From an uncultured Dorea sp. (GTDB lineage: Bacteria > Bacillota > Clostridia > Lachnospirales > Lachnospiraceae), in contig CAJTOH010000032.1 of NCBI GenBank assembly GCA_910577685.1, forward strand, positions 1 to 42,499: a DNA stretch of 42,499 nt, given 5' to 3'. A program made the position numbers and the translations under genes. The notes beneath the pieces were generated by a model. That model worked only from the letters and a program-made list of their open reading frames with translations. It searched no databases and was not told the DNA's origin. Shown here in pieces: positions 8,462-16,090 of the stretch. Every line of letters starts with the position of its first letter. Position 1 is the first letter of the stretch.

Positions 8462-9877
8462 CTATGTTACATATGTTAACGGAATACGTACGGTGAACGT
8501 TGTACCTGCGCCTACTTGGCTATAGACTCTCACAGCCCCCCTGTGCATAACCACAGCGCTTCTGGCTATGGCAAGTCCAAGACCTGTTCCGCCAATCTCT
8601 CTGGAATGTGACTTATCCACACGGTAAAACCTTTCGAATACATGCTCGATTGCATCCTCAGGAATCCCGATCCCGGAATCTGCCACTTCAATATAGCAGT
8701 TTTTATGGTCCGCATTCAAAGATACATGCACCCAGCCTTCATCTTTATTGTACTTAATTGCATTTTCCACTAAATTCGTCAGCGCAAGCGATAGTTTTAC
8801 CTCATCCACTTCAGCGGTTACCGGTCGGAAACTTTCCAGCACCAACTCGATATTGCGCGTCGCCGCAATCGGACGCAGCCTCTTTAAAATCCTCTCGATC
8901 AGCACATTCATATTTTCTGATTTAATGTTTAGCGTATTGGCCGTCTTGTCCATCTTGACTAAGGACAACAGATCATTAATGATCTTATTTTCCCGTTCAA
9001 TCTCCTCGGACAGATCGCCCATAAACTCCTTATAGAGTTCCCCCGGCACGTCCTCCTGAATCAGCAGCGAATCTGCTAAAACTTTCATAGATGTTAAAGG
9101 TGTCTTTAACTCATGTGATACATTAGAAACAAATTCGTTTCTTGAGTCATCTAAAACTTTCATCCTGCCCAACATCTTATTAAATGCGTCCGATATCAGC
9201 ATAGTTTCCGTATAGGTCTGCTCATGAAGGTAATCCGCATCATATCCCTCCGTCACCGCCGCTATCGAACGGCTGATCCGCTGAAACGGACGAACCATTA
9301 CAAATCCGGCTGAAACAGCCAGAATTACCGTTACAATCCCAATTGTAAGGCAGACAATCAGGATACGTTCGTCTATCCCCTGCACGCTATCGGCGATCAT
9401 ATCGGTAGACACGCTTATCAGCATTACACCGACAGATTTCTCCGTCCCCTTGTCCAGAATCGGAGAAGTAACTTCAATATATCGATTCTCTGCATCATAA
9501 TTACTGGTGCCTTTTCCCCTAAAACATAGGATGACATCTTTAGAAACAATAGTCTTTCCCATGTCCATATCATATGTATCTTCTTGTATACGGAAATCGT
9601 GGTCTATCACCATCACCCGTCCATTATAAATATTCGACATCTGGACCAGCTCAGACCGGAGCACTTCGGATGTTTCACCAGTCAGATAATTCGCATCACT
9701 CAACTGGTTACAAAGAATTGTGCATTGATTCTGTATCTCCGCGGTCCGCATCGCCACTTCCCGCTTCTCATAGCTGCTTAAGACAATCCCCCTTAAGACA
9801 AACACCGGGATTACCCCCACTGCTACGACCAGAAGGATAATCCGGACGCGGAGACTCTTTAAAATATTCCACTTCAA
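8462..9877 (-). CDS. Membrane histidine kinase of an OmpR-type pair
   Basis: About 471 residues. It has a first membrane helix (~12-32), an extracellular sensor of ~140 residues without clear name, a second helix (~170-195), a HAMP domain (RPFQRISRSIAAV), a HisKA domain with phospho-acceptor histidine ~255 in FVSNVSHELKTPLTSMK, and an HATPase domain with N-box NLVENAIKYN, DSGIGIP and GGTGLGLAI. The start is uncertain. The frame is open to TTG 9955, which lies deep inside the regulator gene. TTG 9877, 11 bases after AGGGG and 8 bases inside the regulator's end, gives the usual overlap and N-terminus. It resembles WalK/PhoR-type kinases but I see no PAS domain. It probably phosphorylates the regulator immediately upstream; the signal is unknown. 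Confidence 0.92.
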   Translation of the reverse strand: MKWNILKSLRVRIILLVVAVGVIPVFVLRGIVLSSYEKREVAMRTAEIQNQCTILCNQLSDANYLTGETSEVLRSELVQMSNIYNGRVMVIDHDFRIQEDTYDMDMGKTIVSKDVILCFRGKGTSNYDAENRYIEVTSPILDKGTEKSVGVMLISVSTDMIADSVQGIDERILIVCLTIGIVTVILAVSAGFVMVRPFQRISRSIAAVTEGYDADYLHEQTYTETMLISDAFNKMLGRMKVLDDSRNEFVSNVSHELKTPLTSMKVLADSLLIQEDVPGELYKEFMGDLSEEIERENKIINDLLSLVKMDKTANTLNIKSENMNVLIERILKRLRPIAATRNIELVLESFRPVTAEVDEVKLSLALTNLVENAIKYNKDEGWVHVSLNADHKNCYIEVADSGIGIPEDAIEHVFERFYRVDKSHSREIGGTGLGLAIARSAVVMHRGAVRVYSQVGAGTTFTVRIPLTYVT

Positions 9878-9884
9878 ATATTTC

Positions 9885-10574
9885 TTAACCCCTGAAATAA
9901 TAACCAACTCCCCATTTTGTATAGACGTATTTCGGATCGCTCGGATTCGTCTCAATCTTTTCTCTCAGCCTGCGAATATGTACGTCTACCGTCCTCGCGT
10001 CGCCGGGATACTCATATCCCCACACAATGTTCAGAAGATTTTCGCGGCTGTATACTTTGTTCGGGTTCATGGCAAGCAGCTCAAGCAGATCAAATTCCTT
10101 GGCAGTAAGATTGACCTCTCGTTCTCCAATCACAACTCTCCTGCTCTCGCAGTCGATCTTCATACTGCCCTTAACAATCATCTTGTCGTTCACCTGACTG
10201 GGGCCTCTCTTGCCGGTTCTGCGCATAATCGCCTTAATCCTCGCCTTGACTTCCAAGATATTGAAAGGCTTCGTAATATAATCATCCGCTCCGTATTCCA
10301 GCCCCAGTATCTTATCCATATCATCATTCCTGGCTGTCAACATCACAACCGGTACGTCTGAAAATTCCCGGATCTGCTGGCACACTTCGAATCCGTCGTG
10401 CTTCGGAAGCATAATATCCAACAAAATCATGTCGTATGCATTCTCCTTGGCAAGTTTCAACGCCTCTTCCCCGTCGTAGGCACAGTCTACGTCCATCCCG
10501 TCCTGCTCCAGGCTGAAACGGATTCCCTTCACGATTAATTTTTCGTCATCTACCACCAATACCCGTCTGCTCAT
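9885..10574 (-). CDS. OmpR/PhoB-family response regulator
   Basis: 229 residues. The receiver domain (1-120) has the acidic pair DD at 9-10, the phospho-acceptor Asp53 in LLDIMLP, Thr80 and Lys102 (TKPF). The winged-helix DNA-binding domain (~130-229) has LTAKEFDLLELLA and RTVDVHIRRLREKIE. Its sequence style is close to WalR/VicR and MtrA regulators. It lies 12 bases after comEA and directly before its kinase. The position inside a comEA...comEC cluster is notable, since competence genes normally sit together without a two-component system. Target genes cannot be read from this window. Confidence 0.93.
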   Translation of the reverse strand: MSRRVLVVDDEKLIVKGIRFSLEQDGMDVDCAYDGEEALKLAKENAYDMILLDIMLPKHDGFEVCQQIREFSDVPVVMLTARNDDMDKILGLEYGADDYITKPFNILEVKARIKAIMRRTGKRGPSQVNDKMIVKGSMKIDCESRRVVIGEREVNLTAKEFDLLELLAMNPNKVYSRENLLNIVWGYEYPGDARTVDVHIRRLREKIETNPSDPKYVYTKWGVGYYFRG

Positions 10575-10585
10575 CTACTCTCTCC

Positions 10586-11353
10586 CTAATTGATCCGGAT
10601 CTGATCCCTGACCTTATTAAATACGCCTTCCTTAATCCCTTCGACTTCCATCAATTCTTCAATCTTTTGAAAGCCTCCATGTTCTTCTCTGTAAGCGATA
10701 ATAGACTCCGCTTTTCTCTCTCCGATACCGCTTAATGTCATCAGTTGTTCTTTTGACGCCGTGTTAAGATTCAGCTTCCCTTCCGCTTCCTGCGATGCGC
10801 TGTTCCAACCCTCCGAAGACCCCTGCGCTGCCGCGTTCCCGCCGCCGGCCAAGCCTTGATGCGCCGTATAGGCGCCCTCTTTAAGCTGCGAGACCTCTTC
10901 CTTAGACGGCACATAAATCTGCTGGCCGTCTCCGACCTGCTCCGCTTGATTCAGCATCTCTCCTACGCCATTCTCAAGAATACCGCCTGCCGCCTCGATT
11001 GCTTCGTACAGCCGGCTTCCCTGCGGAAGCGCGTACACTCCCGGTTCTGCGACCTGACCGCATACATGTACATAGATGATTCCGGAATTCTGAAAAGTTT
11101 CCGCCGCTTCCTCTTTCGTACCTGCCGTATCATACCCATCATTCGTGTCTTTCACGTCTTGATCCGCGCTTTTGTCCTGACCTTCTTGGCTCTCTTTCTC
11201 TTCCGGCGCTTCCTCTGATCCCCCGTCTGTCAGACAGACCAGATCTTCTCCTCTGCCTTTCGCTTTTCCTGCGCACCCTGTCGTCAGGGTCAGAAGCGCC
11301 ATAATCAGTACCATGGCAGTCATTATCGTCTTCTTTGTCATTCTTCTATGCAT
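10586..11353 (-). CDS. comEA: ComEA-like DNA-binding lipoprotein (SLBB + helix-hairpin-helix)
   Basis: About 255 residues from ATG 11353, chosen because AAGGAG lies 5 bases before it; upstream codons in the same frame lack a site. The N-terminus is a signal peptide ending in a lipobox (LTLTTGC). A low-complexity acidic linker follows, then an SLBB domain (~110-175, IYVHVCGQVAEPGVYALPQG) and a C-terminal double helix-hairpin-helix domain (LNLNTASKEQLMTLSGIG..KAESIIAYREE). It would bind incoming double-stranded DNA at the cell surface and hand it to ComEC. B. subtilis ComEA uses a membrane helix, so lipid anchoring is a variation. It opens the cluster that ends with comEC. Confidence 0.9.
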   Translation of the reverse strand: MHRRMTKKTIMTAMVLIMALLTLTTGCAGKAKGRGEDLVCLTDGGSEEAPEEKESQEGQDKSADQDVKDTNDGYDTAGTKEEAAETFQNSGIIYVHVCGQVAEPGVYALPQGSRLYEAIEAAGGILENGVGEMLNQAEQVGDGQQIYVPSKEEVSQLKEGAYTAHQGLAGGGNAAAQGSSEGWNSASQEAEGKLNLNTASKEQLMTLSGIGERKAESIIAYREEHGGFQKIEELMEVEGIKEGVFNKVRDQIRIN

Positions 11354-11447
11354 ATAAACTCCTTTACAGTCTGCCGAAACTGCAAATACCCCGTATATGC
11401 ATCTGCGCAACAGAAAAAGTCCCGCCGCACATGTCTTAATTATTGTA

Positions 11448-11879
11448 CTATTTCCACTGAAAAATTGCAACTCCAATCAGCGCAATTCCCATCCCGATTA
11501 TCTTCCTCCATTCAAGAGGTTCCTTCTCAACGCCGAATAAACCCATAAGTTCGATCACATAAGCTACAATTAACTGTGCGATTACAATCAAAAGCGCCGC
11601 TTTCGCCGGACCAAGCTGCTCCATACTTTTGATTACCGTCAGCGTGATCCCTGCGCCGATAACTCCTCCAAGGAGTACATACTTCGGCTCCACCTTGGTA
11701 ATCGTCATAACATTGTCGCGTCCGGCAATCAGCCATGCTACGGCGCATACCGCAAATGCCGTAAGCTGCACCCAGCCATTGCTGACCCACATCCCTGTCG
11801 TCTTTGTCACCTGCGTATTGAATACCCCCTGTACGCTCATAAGAGCTCCCGACAGGATCGCAATAAAAAAACCAATCAT
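11448..11879 (-). CDS. DMT-superfamily YdcZ-type membrane protein
   Basis: 143 residues, about five hydrophobic helices, half the size of a full EamA transporter. Sequence features (FIAILSGALMSVQGVFNTQ, a WVSNGWVQL stretch, IGAGITL, IVIAQLIVAYVIE) fit the DMT-family YdcZ/DUF606 proteins, which are thought to work as dimers. GGAGG precedes ATG 11879. It follows argD by 64 bases on the same strand and could be cotranscribed with the arginine operon, but two small palindromes lie between them. Substrate unknown; arginine or ornithine export is only a guess from position. Confidence 0.85.
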   Translation of the reverse strand: MIGFFIAILSGALMSVQGVFNTQVTKTTGMWVSNGWVQLTAFAVCAVAWLIAGRDNVMTITKVEPKYVLLGGVIGAGITLTVIKSMEQLGPAKAALLIVIAQLIVAYVIELMGLFGVEKEPLEWRKIIGMGIALIGVAIFQWK

Positions 11880-11909
11880 TGTCCATACCTCCCTTTTTCT
11901 CTAGTATGT

Positions 11910-11940
11910 CCAATGATTGGTCTTTTATAACTATAGTTAT
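11910..11940. promoter_or_regulatory. Two adjacent palindromes between argD and the ydcZ-like gene
   Basis: CCAATGATTGG (11910-11920) is an 11-base dyad and ATAACTATAGTTAT (11927-11940) a perfect 14-base palindrome. They fill the gap upstream of the transporter and may be an operator or a processing site. There is no terminator-like T-run. Confidence 0.35.
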
Positions 11941-11943
11941 TGC

Positions 11944-13119
11944 TCAGAGCACACCTTTTAATTTCTCAATCATTTCATCAATATGTTCTTTTTCTATTAT
12001 AAGAGGCGGCACAAGACGAATCACATTGCCCCTTGCGCTGATGATCAGAAGTCCTTCGTCGAGGGCGGCGCTGACAATCTCCTGCACAGGCCGCTTCACC
12101 TTGATTCCCTGTATCAAACCGATTCCTCTGCGCTCAATTACTCCGCCGGATTTTGACGCCAGTTCCTCAAGCCTTTCCGCAAGATATCCTCCCACCTCCC
12201 GCACATGAGATACAAGATTTTTCTTTTCGAAGATCTCCGCCGTCTTCGCCACTGCCGCACACGCCAGCGGATTGCCTCCGTAGGTCGTCCCGTGGTCGCC
12301 GGGTTCCAGAGAATATTCTGCCACGGCCTCAGTCATGGCAAAGGCTCCGACAGGCAGACCGCTTCCGATTCCCTTCGCCATCGCCATAATATCCGGCTTC
12401 GTGCCGTAGAACTGCCATGCAAACATCTCTCCGGTCCGGCCCATGCCGCACTGGATCTCATCGCAGATCATCAGGATTCCTTCCTGATCGCAAAGCTTAC
12501 GGATTCCTTCTATGAATTCCTGAGACGCCGGATTAATACCGCCCTCCCCCTGTACGGCCTCCAGAATAATTGCGCAAGTCTTGTCCGTAATCTGCGCCTT
12601 TACGCTGTCCAGATTGTTAAACTCCGCGAATCTCACCCCGGGAAGCACAGGCTCAAACGGCGTCCGGTACGCTTCGTTCCCCGTCACGGACACAGCGCCG
12701 ATGCTCCGCCCATGGAAGGAATGTTCCATGGAAATAAATTCAAATCTTCCGGTTCCCTTCTTCCAGGCGTATTTTCTCGCCGCCTTCAGCGCGCCTTCGA
12801 TCGCCTCCGTCCCGCTGTTGGTGAAAAAGACCCGATCCATCCCGGTAATCCGCCGAAGCGCCGTTGCCGCCCTGCCGCATGTCGTATTATAAAACAGATT
12901 CGACGTATGGGTGAGACAGTCGATCTGTCCCTTCAACGCCTGATTAAATTCCTCATTGCCGTATCCTAAACCGCACACGGCGATACCTGCCGCAAAATCA
13001 AGATATTTCTTACCATCGGTATCATAGAGATAAACCCCTTCGCCTCTTTCAAGTACAACCGGGAAACGGTTATAAGTATGTACGAGTCCTTTTTTTGTTT
13101 CTTCTATATACTGATTCAT
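11944..13119 (-). CDS. argD: Acetylornithine aminotransferase
   Basis: 391 residues, a class-III PLP aminotransferase that converts N-acetylglutamate semialdehyde to N-acetylornithine. Seen: the NSGTEAIEGALKAAR phosphate-binding segment, FHGRSIGA, the cofactor aspartate in ICDEIQCGMGRTG, and the PLP lysine ~249 in MAMAKGIGSGLPVGAF. GGAG lies before ATG 13119. It is fourth in the arg order (argC-GNAT-argJ-argB-argD) and starts 29 bases after argB. Full length, nothing missing. Confidence 0.95.
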   Translation of the reverse strand: MNQYIEETKKGLVHTYNRFPVVLERGEGVYLYDTDGKKYLDFAAGIAVCGLGYGNEEFNQALKGQIDCLTHTSNLFYNTTCGRAATALRRITGMDRVFFTNSGTEAIEGALKAARKYAWKKGTGRFEFISMEHSFHGRSIGAVSVTGNEAYRTPFEPVLPGVRFAEFNNLDSVKAQITDKTCAIILEAVQGEGGINPASQEFIEGIRKLCDQEGILMICDEIQCGMGRTGEMFAWQFYGTKPDIMAMAKGIGSGLPVGAFAMTEAVAEYSLEPGDHGTTYGGNPLACAAVAKTAEIFEKKNLVSHVREVGGYLAERLEELASKSGGVIERRGIGLIQGIKVKRPVQEIVSAALDEGLLIISARGNVIRLVPPLIIEKEHIDEMIEKLKGVL

Positions 13120-13148
13120 TTCTTTTCTCCATAATAAAGTTTCTCAAC

Positions 13149-14048
13149 TTATTCCCCGTGATAAAATTTTTCTTCCGTATCATTCAACATCGCCGTCCCG
13201 ATCCCCTTGTTAGTGAAGATCTCGAGGAGCAGACAATGGGGAATACGCCCATCCAGAATGTGTACCCTCGACACGCCGTTTTCAATAGCGTCCATGCAGT
13301 TCTTTAATTTCGGCAGCATCCCTCCGCCGATAAAACCTTTCTCCATCAAAGCCTTGCCTTCCGATACCCGCAGTTCCGATATCAGGGTGGACGGGTCTGC
13401 CGGGTCTTTATATACCCCTTCGATGTCTGTCAGGAACGCCAGCTTCTCCGCGTGGACAGCCCTTGCGATTGCACACGCCGCGTCGTCCGCATTGATATTA
13501 TATGTGCAAAACTCCTCATCCATTCCTACCGGACAAACAATTGGGAGAAAATCTTTTTCCAACAGGTCGAACAGAATATCTGCATTTACCTGCTTTACCT
13601 CCCCCACGAAACCAATATCCTCTCCGTCCGCATACTTTTTCTCCACCTTAAGCAGAGCGCCGTCCTTGCCGCTGATTCCGATTGCCCGGACTCCCAAACT
13701 CTCCACAAGCTGTACCAGCCCCTTGTTGACCTTGCCGAGAACCATCTCTACAAGCTCCATCGTCGCCTCGTCCGTTACCCGAAGTCCGTTGACGAATTTC
13801 GGCTCCATGCCGGCTTTCCCCACCCATTTGCTGATCTCTTTACCGCCGCCGTGGACGATAATCGGCTTAAAGCCTACCAGTTTAAGAAGCGTAACATCCT
13901 GAATAACCTGCTCCTTTAACTGATCGTCCACCATTGCACTTCCACCGTATTTTACCACAATAATTTTCCGGTTAAACCGCTGGATATATGGCAGAGCCTC
14001 AATTAAAACTTCCGCCTTATCCAGATATTTCTGCATTGATTGATTCAT
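13149..14048 (-). CDS. argB: Acetylglutamate kinase
   Basis: About 299 residues. It phosphorylates N-acetylglutamate, the committed and usually arginine-inhibited step. Seen: IIVVKYGGSAM at the N-terminus, IIVHGGGKEIS, the substrate loop VNGLRVTDEATMELVEMVLGK, and the late INADDAACAIA and KLKNCMDAIENGV segments. ATG 14048 is preferred because AGGGGT precedes it; an in-frame ATG at 14078 lies inside a duplicated block and has no good ribosome site. The upstream 140 bases are a tandem duplication of the argJ/argB junction, so the translation start zone of this gene has been rebuilt. Confidence 0.94.
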   Translation of the reverse strand: MNQSMQKYLDKAEVLIEALPYIQRFNRKIIVVKYGGSAMVDDQLKEQVIQDVTLLKLVGFKPIIVHGGGKEISKWVGKAGMEPKFVNGLRVTDEATMELVEMVLGKVNKGLVQLVESLGVRAIGISGKDGALLKVEKKYADGEDIGFVGEVKQVNADILFDLLEKDFLPIVCPVGMDEEFCTYNINADDAACAIARAVHAEKLAFLTDIEGVYKDPADPSTLISELRVSEGKALMEKGFIGGGMLPKLKNCMDAIENGVSRVHILDGRIPHCLLLEIFTNKGIGTAMLNDTEEKFYHGE

Positions 14049-14072
14049 GATTCCATAACCCCTGTCTTCCGA

Positions 14073-14210
14073 CTTCATTCATAATTCCGTAACTTTGAAC
14101 TTCAAATTTGTTTCATCAACTTCTATAATCCGCATTATCTTTCAGCTTCATTCATAATTCCATAACTTTGAACTTCAACTCTGCTTCATCAACTTCTGTA
14201 ATCCGCATTA
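14073..14210 (-). repeat. 73-base tandem duplication of the argJ 3' end and argB leader
   Basis: The bases 14073-14137 and 14146-14210 are near-identical over 65 positions with a 73-base period. The right copy holds the last codons of argJ (NADYRS, stop at 14189-14191) and the 3' flank; the left copy is its untranslated duplicate directly before argB. Both carry GGAATTATGAATGAAG, and the real argB start has a third similar string (GGAATCATGAATCAATC). Confidence 0.85.
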
Positions 14211-15412
14211 ATATCAATATAACCATGGGTGAGATCACATCCCCATGCCGTCGCCTCTTTGTCTCCCATCTTGACATCCGCAATCGCCGTCACCTCAGGC
14301 TCTGAAAGGATCTTCGTTGCTTCCGCCTCGCTATAGTCAACCGCAGTACCGTTCTCAATAATCTGAATCCTTCCCGCCTTGCTCTCGAAGAACAAATCCA
14401 CCTTCTCCGGATCGAACTGCGCTCCAGAATAACCCATTGCGCACAGAATCCTTCCCCAGTTCGCATCATGTCCGGCAATCGCCGTCTTGGTCAGATTGGA
14501 ACACACGATAGATTTCGCCAGAGTCTTTGCCTGTGCAGCGCTCTCGCACCCCACAGCCTTTACCTCAAACAACGCCGTCGCTCCCTCGCCGTCTCCCGCA
14601 ATCTTCTTCGCAAGATACTCGTTGATCACATGCAGGGCTTCCTTGAACTTCCGGAAATCTTCGGTCCCCTCCGCAATCTCCGGATTTTCTGCCATACCGT
14701 TAGCCAACAGCAGTACGGTGTCGTTGGTAGAAGTATCCCCGTCCACGGAAATCATATTGTAAGTATCCTCAATATCTTCGCTCAATGCCTTCTGCAGAGT
14801 CTCCTTTGCAATCACGGCGTCCGTGGTGATAAAGGCAAGCATGGTACACATATTAGGGTGGATCATGCCGGACCCTTTCGCCATGCCTCCCATGGTCACA
14901 ATCTGCCCGCCTATTTCGATCGTCACGGCAATCTCCTTCTCACAGGTATCCGTGGTCATGATTGCCTTCGCAGCCTCGGTTCCGTTCTCAAGAGAGCCGT
15001 TCTTCTTCTGTGCCATCGCCATAATCCCGGCCGCCACCTTCTCCATCGGAAGCTGTTTTCCGATCACGCCGGTAGAACCGATCAGGACGCCGTTTTCGGA
15101 AATATTCAGCGCATCTGCCGCCGCCTTCGCCGTCTCCCTGCAGTATCCGAATCCTTCCTCTCCCGTACATGCATTGGCAATACCGGAATTCACGATTACA
15201 GCCTGAACATCCCCGCCTTCGCCGACTACCTGCTGATCCCAGCGCACCGGAGCCGCTTTCACTACATTTGTGGTAAATGTCCCCGCTGCGATACACGGAA
15301 CCTGACTGTAGATCATCGCCATATCCGTTCTATCCTTATACTTAATCCCTGCCGCTGCCGCTGCCGCCTCATATCCCTTCGCTGCGGTCACGCCGCCCTT
15401 AATCTTCTCCAT
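14189..15412 (-). CDS. argJ: Ornithine acetyltransferase / N-acetylglutamate synthase
   Basis: 407 residues. It transfers the acetyl group from N-acetylornithine to glutamate, recycling it, and in bifunctional forms also makes N-acetylglutamate from acetyl-CoA. The precursor cleaves itself before a threonine that becomes the nucleophile: here Thr190 in AKGSGMIHPNMCTML; most homologues have Ala where this has Cys189. Other signs: VNSGIANACTG and SVDGDTSTNDTV. Whether it is bifunctional cannot be read directly; the adjacent GNAT gene may supply the synthase activity. The last codons lie in a 73-base duplication. Confidence 0.95.
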   Translation of the reverse strand: MEKIKGGVTAAKGYEAAAAAAGIKYKDRTDMAMIYSQVPCIAAGTFTTNVVKAAPVRWDQQVVGEGGDVQAVIVNSGIANACTGEEGFGYCRETAKAAADALNISENGVLIGSTGVIGKQLPMEKVAAGIMAMAQKKNGSLENGTEAAKAIMTTDTCEKEIAVTIEIGGQIVTMGGMAKGSGMIHPNMCTMLAFITTDAVIAKETLQKALSEDIEDTYNMISVDGDTSTNDTVLLLANGMAENPEIAEGTEDFRKFKEALHVINEYLAKKIAGDGEGATALFEVKAVGCESAAQAKTLAKSIVCSNLTKTAIAGHDANWGRILCAMGYSGAQFDPEKVDLFFESKAGRIQIIENGTAVDYSEAEATKILSEPEVTAIADVKMGDKEATAWGCDLTHGYIDINADYRS

Positions 15413-15443
15413 CTTCTAGTCCTCCTCTGCTTTTCATCCGATC

Positions 15444-15890
15444 TTACTGCTGGTTAAACGCCGTAATATTCTTCTCATTTAATACAAAATCATAATAGTT
15501 AAGATCCAGCCTCTTCGTCCATCCAATTGTATTCCAGAACGCATTTCCGATATCATTTCTGGTAAATGCAATCAGACAGACCTTATTAATATGTTCTCTC
15601 TTAAGTTCTTCCATAGCGCGCACCACCATTGCTTTGCCAATCCCGCGCCTTCGGTAATCCTCGTCCACACACACATGATACAGGCAGCCCCGGCGTCCGT
15701 CGTGGCCGCACAGAATACTTCCTACTACCTTTCCATCCTCCACGGCCACCACGCTGGTAGACGGATTCCTTTTTAAGAAACGGTCGATCCCCTCCCGGGA
15801 ATCATCCACACTCCTTAATCCAAACCCTCGAATCTTTGTCCATAAAGCGTATACCCCGTCATAATCTTCCATCGTCATTGTTCGGATCAT
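15444..15890 (-). CDS. GNAT-family N-acetyltransferase in the arg operon
   Basis: 148 residues with a GNAT fold: motif A VCVDEDYRRRGIGKAMVVRAME carries the Q/RxxGxG/A acetyl-CoA loop, and NAFWNTIGWTKR forms motif B. It resembles YpeA-like acetyltransferases. It sits between argC and argJ on the same strand, 31 bases before argJ, so an arginine-related role such as priming N-acetylglutamate synthesis is plausible but unproven. Amino-acid side-chain or protein acetylation are alternatives. The gap to argC holds a large inverted-repeat element. Confidence 0.85.
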   Translation of the reverse strand: MIRTMTMEDYDGVYALWTKIRGFGLRSVDDSREGIDRFLKRNPSTSVVAVEDGKVVGSILCGHDGRRGCLYHVCVDEDYRRRGIGKAMVVRAMEELKREHINKVCLIAFTRNDIGNAFWNTIGWTKRLDLNYYDFVLNEKNITAFNQQ

Positions 15891-15924
15891 AATTCACCTC
15901 TGCTTTTACAGCGTATTTATATTT

Positions 15925-16090
15925 CTAGTGTGCTGACCACATTATATCTGGCGAAACTCCGCAGGATATTCGCTCATCTGCAAGGCGGATTTTCGACGGC
16001 GTAGCGGTGGCTACGGATAGAAAATCCAACGCAGCAGATGAGCGGATAGACAAGGAGGTTTGACTGAATATAATGCGGTCAACACACTAA
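15925..16090. repeat. 166-base palindromic element between argC and the GNAT gene
   Basis: The ends CTAGTGTGCTGACC and its near-complement GGTCAACACACTAA bracket two ~75-base arms that pair imperfectly along their length. The core GGATTTTCGACGGCGTAGC and GCTACGGATAGAAAATCC folds around a GGTG loop. CGCTCATCTGC/GCAGATGAGCG are matched inner segments. The right end covers the argC stop codon (16087-16089): the TAG comes from the element's own terminal sequence. It looks like a small non-autonomous or intergenic palindromic repeat. In mRNA it would form a very stable hairpin inside the operon. Confidence 0.8.

Noticed and set aside
9878..9955. TTG 9955 as start of the histidine kinase
   Set aside because: It would overlap the regulator gene by 71 bases without a ribosome site; TTG 9877 after AGGGG is better.
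12205..12969. 254-codon plus-strand open frame opposite argD
   Set aside because: It is the antisense of argD; composition is Arg/His/Pro-rich, there is no ribosome site, and argD is certain.
14468..15457. 329-codon plus-strand open frame opposite argJ
   Set aside because: A shadow of argJ, typical of GC-biased third positions; no start signal or domain.
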